The notes below the pieces were generated by a model. The model saw only the letters and a program-made list of their open reading frames with translations, searched no databases and was not told the origin of the DNA. DNA of 64,000 nt. Origin: Lysobacter_I brunescens. GTDB taxonomy: Bacteria > Pseudomonadota > Gammaproteobacteria > Xanthomonadales > Xanthomonadaceae. Position numbers and translations under genes: made by a program. How positions within the stretch are numbered: the first letter of the stretch is position 1; every line of letters starts with the position of its first letter. Shown one piece after another: positions 42,560 to 52,006 of the stretch. The stretch is from contig NZ_JBHTIF010000001.1 in the NCBI RefSeq assembly GCF_042677005.1, forward strand, positions 868,001 to 932,000. The letters are read 5' to 3'.

Positions 42560-43096
42560 TCAGCGCAGCGTGCGCCACTGCCCGGGCATCAGGTCGCCCA
42601 GGGTCCAGTCTCCGATCGCCACGCGCACCAGGCGCAGGGTCGGCAGGCCGACGGCCGCCGTCATCCGCCGCACCTGCCGGTTGCGTCCCTCGCAGATCGC
42701 GATCTCCAGCCAGGCGTCGGGCACGGTCTTGCGGAAGCGCACCGGCGGGTCGCGCGGCCACAGCGCGGGCGCATCGATGCGCTGCACGCGCGCCGGGCGC
42801 GTGGGCCCGTCGTTGAGCGTCACCCCGCGACGCAGGGCGTCGAGCTGTTCCGCAGTCGGGTCGCCTTCGACCTGCACCCGATAGGTCTTCTCCAGCTTGT
42901 GGCGGGGATCGGTGATCCGGTGCGCCAGCCCGCCGTCGTCGGTGAGCAGCAGCAGGCCTTCGCTGTCGTGGTCGAGCCGGCCCGCCGGGTAGACGTCCGC
43001 CGGCAGGCCGAACCCGGCCAGTGTCCGTCGCAGCGGATCGCTGCGATCGGTGAACTGGCAGAGCACGTCGTAGGGCTTGTTGAAGGCGATCAGCAT
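42560..43096 (-). CDS. rluE: 23S rRNA pseudouridine synthase, RluE-type
   Basis: The 178-aa enzyme isomerises a uridine in 23S rRNA (U2457 for E. coli RluE). The catalytic block AGRLDHDSEGLLLLTDDG carries the Asp, and ICEGRNRQVRRMTAAVGLPT is the second motif of the RsuA/RluB/E/F branch. There is no N-terminal S4 domain, which favours RluE over RsuA/RluB. The start at 43096 gives the family-typical MLIAFNKPYDVLCQF. Confidence 0.88.
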   Translation of the reverse strand: MLIAFNKPYDVLCQFTDRSDPLRRTLAGFGLPADVYPAGRLDHDSEGLLLLTDDGGLAHRITDPRHKLEKTYRVQVEGDPTAEQLDALRRGVTLNDGPTRPARVQRIDAPALWPRDPPVRFRKTVPDAWLEIAICEGRNRQVRRMTAAVGLPTLRLVRVAIGDWTLGDLMPGQWRTLR

Positions 43097-43183
43097 CGGT
43101 CGGCGGGGGCTGTGGATGCGCAAGGTTAATGCGTGCCCGGGTTTGCCGCCTATGCTGTGGCGAGGCCCCACCGGAACGCCGCC

Positions 43184-43735
43184 ATGAACCTGCACGACCC
43201 GACCGGACTCTCGCAACGCCTGCTGGGCAAGGCCTGGGAACACGCCACCGCCGTGGAGCGCGCGGTCCTCACCCAGCTGCATCGACGCGAACGCACGAAT
43301 GTCTCACCCACGGAGCGCAGCGGAGACGACCGCAGTTTCGGCGAACGCGTCGCCGACAACGTCGCCCGATTCGGCGGCTCCTGGACCTTCATCGCAAGCT
43401 TCGGGCTGTTCCTCGCGCTGTGGGTGGTCTCGAACGTCTGGCTGCTGCGCACGCACCCGTTCGACCCGTATCCCTTCATCTTCCTCAACCTGCTGCTGTC
43501 GATGCTGGCTGCGCTGCAGGCGCCGGTGATCATGATGAGCCAGAACCGCCAGGCCGCCCGCGACCGTGCCGCGGCCGAACACGACTACGCCGTGAACCTC
43601 AAGGCGGAGCTGGAGATCATGGCGCTGCACGACAAGCTGGACCAGCTGCGCGACGCGCAGCTGGCACGGATCGTGGCCGAGCAGGGCGAACAGATCGCCC
43701 TGCTGCGCCAGTTGCTGGAAGCACGTCGCGACTGA
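43184..43735 (+). CDS. DUF1003 membrane protein
   Basis: The 183-aa protein has a hydrophilic start, then FGERVADNVARFGGSWTFIA leading into TM1, and PYPFIFLNLLLSMLAALQAP into TM2. It continues with MMSQNRQAARDRAAAEHDYA and a long C-terminal coiled coil. All are hallmarks of DUF1003, a family of uncharacterised inner-membrane proteins. The ATG at 43184 begins the homologous part; an earlier in-frame start at 43133 is unlikely. Confidence 0.92.
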   Translation: MNLHDPTGLSQRLLGKAWEHATAVERAVLTQLHRRERTNVSPTERSGDDRSFGERVADNVARFGGSWTFIASFGLFLALWVVSNVWLLRTHPFDPYPFIFLNLLLSMLAALQAPVIMMSQNRQAARDRAAAEHDYAVNLKAELEIMALHDKLDQLRDAQLARIVAEQGEQIALLRQLLEARRD

Positions 43736-43779
43736 GGCATCGCGGCGATCGAGGCTGTGGCGCGACTGCGCCGGACGCC

Positions 43780-44667
43780 TCAGCGCTCGGCCGGATACTG
43801 GTCCGGCGTCTTCGCCGCCGGCTTCACGAAACGCAGTGTCATGCGGTCGCTCTCGCCGATGGCGCGGTACTTCTGCGCCTCTTCGGCATCGTGGCGGTTG
43901 GTCGGCGGCAGGGTCCACACGCCATTGGGGTGATCGGCGGTGTCCTTCGGATTGGCGTTGACCTCGCTGCGCGCATCGAGGACGAAGCCGGCCTTCGTCG
44001 CCAGCTCGATCACCAGCGCCTCGGTCATGTAGCCGGACTTCCGCATCGTCTCCATGTCGGTGCCCGGCTTGGCGCGGTGCTCGACCACGCCGAGCACGCC
44101 GCCGGGCTTCAGCGCCTCGAAGAACGCCTTGAAGTAGCCGTCGGCGGTGCCGGCCGACACCCAGTTGTGCACGTTGCGGAAGGTCAGCACCGCATCGGTG
44201 CTGCCGGCCTCGCCGAAGCGCGGCTGCTTGGGATCGAACAGCACGATCGCGGCCTTGTCGAAGCGCGACGGATGCGCGGCCAGGCGTGCCTTGAGGTCGT
44301 CGAGCGATTTCTGCTGGTAGTCGCGGCCGCGACCCTCGGGCAGCACGGACGGATCGACCATCGCAGCGCCGTAGCGACCCTTGTCGCGGAGGTAGGGCGC
44401 GAGGATCTCGGCATACCAGCCGCCGCCGCCCGGGGTGACCTCGACGACCTTCTGGTCGGCGCGGACACCGAAGAAGGTCAGGGTCTGGCCCGGATTGCGG
44501 AACGCATCGCGCGCGCTGTTCTTCGGATCGCGCCAGTCGCCGGCGATGGCTTTCGCGAGATTGGCGTCGACGGCCTCGGCACGGGCCGGCTTGGCAGGGG
44601 TGTCGGCGGCCGACACGGCACCCGAAGCGAACAGGAGGGCGGTCGTCAGCAATGCGATCCGGAGCAT
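43780..44667 (-). CDS. Exported class I methyltransferase-like protein
   Basis: The 295-aa protein has a signal peptide (MLRIALLTTALLFASGAVSA) followed by a Rossmann methyltransferase fold: KVVEVTPGGGGWYAEILAPYL as the SAM loop and FFEALKPGGVLGVVEHR further on. It ends with basic-Pro sequence. A SAM-dependent fold outside the cytoplasm is odd because no SAM is expected there, so it may bind something else. This COG4798-like group is seen in other proteobacteria. Convergent with DUF1003. Confidence 0.85.
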   Translation of the reverse strand: MLRIALLTTALLFASGAVSAADTPAKPARAEAVDANLAKAIAGDWRDPKNSARDAFRNPGQTLTFFGVRADQKVVEVTPGGGGWYAEILAPYLRDKGRYGAAMVDPSVLPEGRGRDYQQKSLDDLKARLAAHPSRFDKAAIVLFDPKQPRFGEAGSTDAVLTFRNVHNWVSAGTADGYFKAFFEALKPGGVLGVVEHRAKPGTDMETMRKSGYMTEALVIELATKAGFVLDARSEVNANPKDTADHPNGVWTLPPTNRHDAEEAQKYRAIGESDRMTLRFVKPAAKTPDQYPAER

Positions 44668-44776
44668 GGTCGTTCCTGGGGAAAGGGGAGCCGGGATTCT
44701 CCGCCATGCCCCGGGTCGCTGCCAGTGCGATCCTTGGGGCCTTGCAGGCTGGGCGTGAAGCCTTAACCGGTGACAA

Positions 44777-44796
44777 CGGTGACGGTTTCGTCACCG
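44777..44796. promoter_or_regulatory. Perfect palindrome upstream of the methyltransferase-like gene
   Basis: CGGTGACG-GTTT-CGTCACCG is an 8-bp inverted repeat with a 4-bp centre, 110 bp upstream of the 44667 start. A further GGTGAC half-site lies just before it. It could be an operator for either of the genes flanking this 287-bp gap. The gap holds no other feature I can support. Confidence 0.35.
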
Positions 44797-44954
44797 CCGC
44801 GCGGTTGTGCATTGCAACAAAGATCGCCATCCTATGTTGCGTTGCAGCATGGAGCCGCAACACTGTCGTACCCCCGAAGCTTCACGGTCGTACACCACCC
44901 CAAGGACCCGACCGGCGCCGTTCGCGCCGATCACCACACACAGGAAGATTGACC

Positions 44955-45182
44955 ATGTTCAACTGTCTCTGGCTCCGCGCCGAGCGCGCCCAGCCCCTGC
45001 CCCCGCTCCTCTACCAGCGCACCTACGGCCGCACTTACGGCCGCCGTCCGTCTCCGGTCGACCAGCCGGTCGCCATGCCCGACGCGCTGCGCGTGTCCGA
45101 GATGCTGACCCTGGTGTCCTCGCCGAAGGCCGAACGCAGCCACGATCCCGTCATTGCCGGCACGGTCCACCGCGCCGCGTGA
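44955..45182 (+). CDS. Small hypothetical protein
   Basis: The 75-aa ORF starts at an ATG preceded by AGGAAG at ideal spacing and ends 8 nt before the convergent aceK stop. The peptide (MFNCLWLRAERAQPLPPLLY, then RTYGRTYGRR) has a short Tyr-Gly-Arg repeat and no domain, signal or TM. Support is the ribosome site and the open frame; it may be a real small protein. Confidence 0.5.
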   Translation: MFNCLWLRAERAQPLPPLLYQRTYGRTYGRRPSPVDQPVAMPDALRVSEMLTLVSSPKAERSHDPVIAGTVHRAA

Positions 45183-45189
45183 CGTCGCC

Positions 45190-46920
45190 TTACCCCGTCG
45201 GCAACCGCGTTGCCGCGGGGTAAGGCGACACATCGAAATGCTCGCCGGCCGCCAGCCGTGATTGCACGTCCCGCCACCAGGCTGGGTCGAAGATCTCGTC
45301 GTGCACGGCCCGCAGCCTCTCGCGCAATTCGGGCCTGATCCCCAGGAACTGCGGGAACAGCTCCGGGAACACGTCATCGGCGCCGGCATACAGCCACTCG
45401 TCCAGCGGACGCGTTTCGTCCTCGTCGCGCATCGGCGGCACCGCACGGAACCGGCAGTCCTCGACCAGGCACAGCTCGTCGTAGTCGTAGAACAGCACGC
45501 GGCCGTGACGGGTCACGCCGAAGTTCTTCAGCAGCAGGTCGCCCGGGAAGATGTTGCTGCGCGCCAGGTCCTTGATCGCCTGCCCGTAGTCCAGCACCGC
45601 GCGCTCCGCGACCTGCGGCTGCGACTCGCGCACATGCAGGTCCAGCGGACGCAGTCGTCGCTCCACGTAGCAGTGGCGGATCAGCACCTCGTCGCCTTCG
45701 ACCTGCACGGTCTGCGCGCACTCGCGCAGCAGCTCGTCCAGCGCCTCGGCCGAGAACTGGCGCTTCGGGAAGCGCAGCCGCCGGAACTCCTGGGCATCCA
45801 CCAGGCGACCGACGCGATCGCGACGGAACACCAGCCGGTATTTCTCCTCGACTTCCGCACGCACCGTGTCCTTCGGGTACGCGAAGCGATCGCGGATCAG
45901 CTTGAACACGACCGGATGCCCGCGCGGCGTGAACACGGCCATGACCATGCCGCGTTCGCCATCGGCGATCACCAACTCCTCGTGCGGATGTTCGGCCAGG
46001 TGCCGGAAGATCTGCCGGTAACGCTCGGTCTTGCCCTGCTTGATGCGACCGACCACGGTGAACAACTCGTCGACCGGCTTGCGCGGCAGCAGCGCATGCA
46101 GGAAGGCGACGACGTCGCCGACGCGGGCGATGTCGGCATGGAAGTAGCTGCGCGAGAAACCGAAGAGGATCGACAGCTGCTGGTCGTCGACGATCACCGC
46201 GTCCGCGCGCACCCCGTCGACTTCGCTGACCAGCGCGACGACGACCGGGTAGGTCGCGCCGGACGCGCCATGCGCGCGGCCGACGAGGTAGGCCCGTCGT
46301 TCGCGGTAGAACGGCGTGCGCAGCATCGACACCGCGACCACGCCGCGTCCGCGCAGGCGCTCGGCCACGGCGCGCGCGCAGCGCGGCAGGTCGGCCCAGC
46401 CGTTGGCGAAGCCCAGTGCCTCGAACCGGCTGCGCCAGACTTCGACCGCGTCGTCGATGTCGCCGCCAAGCGCGTGGTGCGACGCTTCACCGGGGCAGCT
46501 CGCATCACCGGTGGGCACGATGTCGAAGGCGAGGAATTCCAGGTCGGCGGCGACGCCGTCGATGCGGAAGAAACGACGCACCAGCGAGTTGTAGAAGGTC
46601 TTGTACAGCTCGCGATCGGGCATGCGCTCGATGCGCGACGCGTACGCGGCTCGGGTCTCGCGCCACAGCGCGCGCGATCGCAGGCGTTCGTCGAGCTGCG
46701 CTTCGAGTCGGGACAGGGTTTCGTCGATGCACTGGTCGTAGAGATCGATGCGTGCGGCATTGTCGGCCTGCGACTTGCGCCAGTCGCGTCGTTCGAAGCG
46801 GCGGCGCGCGCGGCGCGTGATGTCGGAGAAGCGCGCGTTGTAGTCCTCGAAGCCATCGACGATGCGCGCGGCGGCCTGCTGCGCGGCATCGGAAGGGCGC
46901 GGGTCCGGTGCGTTCGACAT
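45190..46920 (-). CDS. aceK: Isocitrate dehydrogenase kinase/phosphatase AceK
   Basis: The 576-aa bifunctional enzyme phosphorylates and dephosphorylates isocitrate dehydrogenase, sending carbon through the glyoxylate bypass on acetate. Visible are the regulatory N-terminal half, the ATP loop region (ERGMVMAVFTPRG, VVFKLIRDRFAYPKD) and the catalytic segment NIFPGDLLLKNFGVTRHGRV followed by LFYDYDELC. Length is normal. Its target gene icd lies ~860 bp upstream on the same strand; the isocitrate lyase and malate synthase genes that usually precede aceK are not here. Confidence 0.95.
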   Translation of the reverse strand: MSNAPDPRPSDAAQQAAARIVDGFEDYNARFSDITRRARRRFERRDWRKSQADNAARIDLYDQCIDETLSRLEAQLDERLRSRALWRETRAAYASRIERMPDRELYKTFYNSLVRRFFRIDGVAADLEFLAFDIVPTGDASCPGEASHHALGGDIDDAVEVWRSRFEALGFANGWADLPRCARAVAERLRGRGVVAVSMLRTPFYRERRAYLVGRAHGASGATYPVVVALVSEVDGVRADAVIVDDQQLSILFGFSRSYFHADIARVGDVVAFLHALLPRKPVDELFTVVGRIKQGKTERYRQIFRHLAEHPHEELVIADGERGMVMAVFTPRGHPVVFKLIRDRFAYPKDTVRAEVEEKYRLVFRRDRVGRLVDAQEFRRLRFPKRQFSAEALDELLRECAQTVQVEGDEVLIRHCYVERRLRPLDLHVRESQPQVAERAVLDYGQAIKDLARSNIFPGDLLLKNFGVTRHGRVLFYDYDELCLVEDCRFRAVPPMRDEDETRPLDEWLYAGADDVFPELFPQFLGIRPELRERLRAVHDEIFDPAWWRDVQSRLAAGEHFDVSPYPAATRLPTG

Positions 46921-46951
46921 GCCTGCAGTGTAGCGCGGGCGGGCCTGCGCA

Positions 46952-47084
46952 ATCGCAGTCCGTGAGACCCCTTGGACGTATCATTTCCTCCATGTCGGGA
47001 ACGGCGGAAAACCCTGGAAAACAAGCGGATTTCCGCCAAGTTCCAGCAAGATTCCGCCACCGCCATCGCAGCCCGTGAGACCCC
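46952..47084. repeat. 20-bp direct repeat flanking a nested inverted repeat
   Basis: The sequence ATCGCAGTCCGTGAGACCCC (46952-46971) recurs at 47065-47084 with a single mismatch (T to C). Between the copies, GGCGGAAA (47003-47010) pairs with TTTCCGCC (47030-47037) and CTGGAA (47014-47019) with TTCCAG (47041-47046). The 448-bp gap 46921-47368 has no gene I can support, so this is its only structure. Function unknown. Confidence 0.8.
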
Positions 47085-47368
47085 CGGTTGCGATGATGGA
47101 CGCTCGGCCCGCAGGGAGGCGGTCAGGACAGGGGCACCGGTACGCAGCCACGAGCGATGGCGCGGATGGACAGTCGTCCCCCGGCACAAGGATGTGCCGC
47201 CGGCACCCCTGACCTCCTCGCGGTCGTCCACGCCACCCCACCGCGTCGCCCTCCCGGCGGCGCACACGCTCGCACGACACCGTCGCGCATCCGCGCGGCG
47301 GGCGCGCGCGGGCGTCCATCCGTACGAGCCGGACATGGCTCGATTCACCCATGAACAAGGAGAGATCC

Positions 47369-47605
47369 ATGCAGTTATTCACCACCGAAATCATCTTCAC
47401 CCACCCGCCGCGAACCTTCGCGGGCCACTACGCGTCGCCGCGTCGGCGTCGTTACGGCTGCCGCACGATGCCGCGGATCGCCGCTCCGGCGACCGAGCCG
47501 CGCGTCGAGCCGCAAGCCACGCAGGCGATCGATGCGCAGGCGTCGACGGATGCGTCGGCCAAGGCCGAGGCGATCGAGGTGCTGATCATCGACGAAGCGG
47601 CCTGA
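47369..47605 (+). CDS. Small hypothetical protein between aceK and icd
   Basis: The 78-aa ORF has AAGGAGAG just upstream of its ATG (47369; an in-frame ATG at 47351 precedes that site). The product starts MQLFTTEIIFTHPPRTFAGHY, then a basic run SPRRRRYG and an Ala/Glu-rich tail ending EAIEVLIIDEAA. No known domain. A good plus-strand terminator follows at 47681, which supports a real transcript. It runs opposite to both neighbours. Confidence 0.6.
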   Translation: MQLFTTEIIFTHPPRTFAGHYASPRRRRYGCRTMPRIAAPATEPRVEPQATQAIDAQASTDASAKAEAIEVLIIDEAA

Positions 47606-47680
47606 TCGGGGCCGCATCCAGGCACGACGCACCGGTCGATCGGACGACCCCGTCCGCATCCATGTCGCGCCACCCATCGG

Positions 47681-47703
47681 GCCGCCCTCCGGGGCGGCTT
47701 TTT
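47681..47703 (+). terminator. Rho-independent terminator after the small ORF
   Basis: GCCGCCC-TCCG-GGGCGGC stem followed by TTTTT, on the plus strand. Confidence 0.85.
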
Positions 47704-47728
47704 CATGCACGGCCGTTTTCCGGGCAAG

Positions 47729-47753
47729 AAAAAGCCCGGCGTCTCCGCCGGGC
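47729..47753 (-). terminator. Rho-independent terminator of icd
   Basis: On the minus strand GCCCGGCG-GAGA-CGCCGGGC forms an 8-bp stem followed by TTTTT, 30 bp after the icd stop. Confidence 0.9.
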
Positions 47754-47782
47754 TTTCGCATGCGACGCGTGTCGCGAGCGCA

Positions 47783-49111
<1,329 letters not shown>

Positions 49112-49463
49112 TCACTGGTCTCCATGAAGGCCGGCAGGCCGCCGGCCAAGACCGCTATTGTCGCGGGTCGCGGGGGGTGGGGGGAAGGGCGAGCCCAACG
49201 ACCTGGGGCCAAAGTCGGCACAGCATCCCCCGGGCGTTCTGAGAGGCTTCGCACGGATGGTGCGCGGCGGGGCGGATACGTTCGTCGGGTCCTGCGGTTC
49301 CGGGGCCCGCTGCCGGGATGTCCCCCACCCGATGCGCGAGGACCGCCGCAGGAACGGCGTCGCCATAAGCACCACACCGGGAGCGAGGACCCGGAGGCGG
49401 CGCAGCGCGTGGTTTCCATCCATCCGTGGTTTCCATACATCGTCATTCAAGGAGCGAATTCAC
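49112..49463. other. 352-bp intergenic region between icd and the protease gene
   Basis: No gene is supported here. It is the divergent upstream region for icd and the alpha-lytic-type protease. The only clear element is the tandem repeat at 49409-49442. Confidence 0.6.
49409..49442 (+). repeat. 17-bp tandem direct repeat in the protease leader
   Basis: GTGGTTTCCATCCATCC (49409-49425) is followed directly by GTGGTTTCCATACATCG (49426-49442), 15 of 17 bases identical. It ends ~9 bp before the AAGGAG ribosome site of the protease gene, so it could be an operator or a 5' UTR element. Confidence 0.85.
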
Positions 49464-50639
49464 ATGTCTCATCGCAATTCCCGCCGCACCGTCATCGCCC
49501 TCTCCCTGGCTGCCGCCGTGTTCGCCATCGGCAGCGCATCGGCCGAGGACCGCACACCGGTGCTGAGCAAGACCGTCGCCGACGCCATGAAGCGCGACCT
49601 GCGCCTCAACGACGCGCAGCTGGCGCAGTACTTCACCGCCGAGCGCACCGCATTCCTCAACGAAGCCCGCCTGGCGCGCCAGCTCGGCGACCGCTATGCC
49701 GGCGGCTGGCTGGAGCGCGGCGCAGACGGCGGCTATCGCTACGTCGTGGCCAGCACCGGCGCCGTGCGCGGTGCGAAGGTGGCCGGCGTCGACGTGCGCC
49801 AGGCCCGTCATTCGCTGCGCCAGCTCGAAGGCGCGGTGGAACGCCTGAACCGCGTGCATGCGCTGTCGAACAAGTCGGCGCTGCAGGGCGTGTACGCCTG
49901 GGGCGTGGACGTGCCGAGCAACAGCGTGGTGGTCACCGTGGCCCCGGGCTATGCGCTGAACGCGATCGATTTCGTCGCGGTCAGCGGCATCGATGCCGGG
50001 ATGGTCCGCTTCGAGGCCTCGCAGATGCAAGCGCCGACGCCGTTCGTGAACGTGATCGGCGGCATCGCCTATTCCTCGGGCGGCGGTCGCTGTTCGATCG
50101 GCTTCGCCGCCACGCGCAGCGGCGCCAAGGGCTTCGCCACGGCCGGCCATTGCGGCGGCCCGGGCACGGTGGTCGGCATTTCCGGCACGACCGTGGGTTC
50201 GGTGCAGGTGCGCTACTACCCCGGTGGCGACATGGCCTGGGCGAGCGTGCGCAGCAGCGACACCCTGGTCGGCCAGGTCAGCAAGTACAACGGCACCGTG
50301 CAGCGCGTGCTGGGCCGCACCGAAGCCGCCGTGGGCGCGGCAATCTGCCGTTCGGGCAGCACCACCGGCTGGCGCTGCGGCACGGTCACCCGCAAGAACG
50401 TCAGCGCCAACTACGGCGCGGGCACGGTCAGCGGCCTGACCCAGTCCACCGCCTGCGCGGGCCAGGGCGATTCCGGCGGTTCGTGGATCACCGGTTCGGG
50501 CCAGGCCCAGGGCGTGACTTCGGGCGGCCAGCTGCCGGCCGGCAGCAACAACAACTGCAGCGTGGCCAGCCCGGTGACGTTCTTCCAGCCGATCAACCCG
50601 CTGATCAGCCGCTTCGGCCTGACGCTGACGCTGGGCTGA
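49464..50639 (+). CDS. Alpha-lytic-type secreted serine protease precursor (S1E family)
   Basis: The 391-aa preproprotein has a signal peptide at 1-27, a folding pro-region at ~28-193 and a mature protease of ~198 aa starting near VNVIGGIAYSS. The triad is His229 (TAGHC), Asp256 (GDMAW) and Ser337 (QGDSGGSW). Cysteine pairs are placed as in Lysobacter enzymogenes alpha-lytic protease (CSIGF, GHC, CRSG, CGT, CAG, NNC). The pro-region folds the mature part and is then removed. It likely serves extracellular proteolysis and predation on other cells. The ATG at 49464 has AAGGAG upstream. Confidence 0.95.
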   Translation: MSHRNSRRTVIALSLAAAVFAIGSASAEDRTPVLSKTVADAMKRDLRLNDAQLAQYFTAERTAFLNEARLARQLGDRYAGGWLERGADGGYRYVVASTGAVRGAKVAGVDVRQARHSLRQLEGAVERLNRVHALSNKSALQGVYAWGVDVPSNSVVVTVAPGYALNAIDFVAVSGIDAGMVRFEASQMQAPTPFVNVIGGIAYSSGGGRCSIGFAATRSGAKGFATAGHCGGPGTVVGISGTTVGSVQVRYYPGGDMAWASVRSSDTLVGQVSKYNGTVQRVLGRTEAAVGAAICRSGSTTGWRCGTVTRKNVSANYGAGTVSGLTQSTACAGQGDSGGSWITGSGQAQGVTSGGQLPAGSNNNCSVASPVTFFQPINPLISRFGLTLTLG

Positions 50640-50662
50640 TCGTTTCCGTTCGTGTGATCACG

Positions 50663-50690
50663 CGATGCCCCGGGTTCGCCCGGGGCATCG
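50663..50690 (+). terminator. Hairpin after the protease gene
   Basis: A 12-bp perfect stem (CGATGCCCCGGG / CCCGGGGCATCG) with a TTCG loop lies 24 bp after the protease stop. UUCG makes it very stable; only a short T-containing tail follows. Confidence 0.7.
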
Positions 50691-50812
50691 TCGTTCCGCG
50701 AACGTCCTCATGGCCCATGCGGCCAAGGCAGGCAAGCCCGCGCTGACTTCCGGCACGGGAGCCACGACGGCGGCGGGCGCAGGATCGAATCCTCGCCAAC
50801 GGAGCCTGGACC

Positions 50813-51988
50813 ATGCCGATCGATCGCCGCGAACTGTTGAAACTGGGTGTGCTGGGCGTGTCGGGCATGGCGTCGCTGTCCGTCGGCGCGACCGCGCAGG
50901 CCTCGCCCGCAACGCCGCCGCCGGCACCGGCGTCGAAACCCCTGGACATCCTGATCCTCGGCGGCACCGGCCTGACCGGCCCGCACCAGGTGCGCTACGC
51001 GCTGGCGCGCGGCCACCGCATCACGATCTTCAACCGCGGGCGCAAGCAGCCGGAGTGGTCGTCGCAGGTCGAACAACTGCTCGGCGATCGCGAGAAGAAC
51101 GATTACGCGTCGCTGGCCGAGGCCGTGGCCAAGGGCCGTCGCTGGGACGTGTGCATCGACAATCCGAGCAGCGTGCCGGCATGGATCCGCGACGCGGCGC
51201 AGGTGCTGAAAGGACGCGTTGGCCGCTACATGATGATTTCGAGCCTGTCGGCCTATGCCGACAACGCAACGCGCGGCCAGGACGAAACCGCAGCGCTGGC
51301 CACCTTCGCCGGCGACCCGCTGAAGGAAACGATGACCTCGCTGCGCGCCGACATGAACAAGTATTCCGGGCTCAAGGCGGCGACCGAAGCCGAGACGCGC
51401 AAGCACTTCGGCGAACGCAGCACGATCCTGCGCCCCGGGCTGATCGTCGGCCCCGGCGACGAGACCGACCGCTTCACCTACTGGCCGTTGCGGATGCGGC
51501 GCGGCGGTGAAGTGCTGTGCCCCGGCGACGGCCGCGACCCGGTGCGGATCATCGACGCGCGCGATCTGGGCGAATGGATGATCCGCCTCGCCGAACAGGG
51601 CACACAGGGCGTGTTCAACGCCTTCGGCCCCGACTACGACCTCGACATGGCCGCGCTGCTGTATGGCGTGCGCGCCTCGACCACGCAGGGCGCGACGCTG
51701 ACCTTCGTGCCTGCGGACTTCCTCGCCGCGCAGAACGTGACGCCGTGGGGCGACATGCCCGCCTGGGTGCCGAACGCCGGCGACAGCGCCGGCTTCCACA
51801 CCCGCAGCAATCGCAAGGCCGTCGCTGCGGGACTCACGTTCCGCAGCATCGCCGACACCGTCGCCGCCACGCTCGCGTGGTACGACGCCCTGCCCGAGGA
51901 ACGCCGCAAGGCCGGCCCGCGCGCCGGCATCAAGCCCGAGCGCGAGGCGGAAGTGCTGGCAGCGTGGAAGGCGAAGGCACGGGCCTGA
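50813..51988 (+). CDS. Tat-exported NAD-dependent epimerase/SDR-like protein
   Basis: The 391-aa protein opens with a twin-arginine motif (DRRELLKLGVLGVSGMASLS) and a Pro/Ala linker. A Rossmann domain follows (DILILGGTGLTGPHQVRYAL, IFNRGRKQPEWSSQVEQLLG), then LRPGLIVGPGDETDRFTYWP as in extended SDR/isoflavone reductase-like enzymes. It likely folds with its NAD(P) cofactor in the cytoplasm before export, which explains the Tat signal. The substrate is unknown. It starts 122 bp after the protease terminator. Confidence 0.88.
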   Translation: MPIDRRELLKLGVLGVSGMASLSVGATAQASPATPPPAPASKPLDILILGGTGLTGPHQVRYALARGHRITIFNRGRKQPEWSSQVEQLLGDREKNDYASLAEAVAKGRRWDVCIDNPSSVPAWIRDAAQVLKGRVGRYMMISSLSAYADNATRGQDETAALATFAGDPLKETMTSLRADMNKYSGLKAATEAETRKHFGERSTILRPGLIVGPGDETDRFTYWPLRMRRGGEVLCPGDGRDPVRIIDARDLGEWMIRLAEQGTQGVFNAFGPDYDLDMAALLYGVRASTTQGATLTFVPADFLAAQNVTPWGDMPAWVPNAGDSAGFHTRSNRKAVAAGLTFRSIADTVAATLAWYDALPEERRKAGPRAGIKPEREAEVLAAWKAKARA

Positions 51989-52006
51989 GCGCACGCTGCG
52001 TGACGC

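Noticed and set aside
44812..44840. TTGCAA-N15-TATGTT as a promoter for the small ORF at 44955
   Set aside because: Spacing of 15 bp is short and the -10 is poor; nothing independent supports it.
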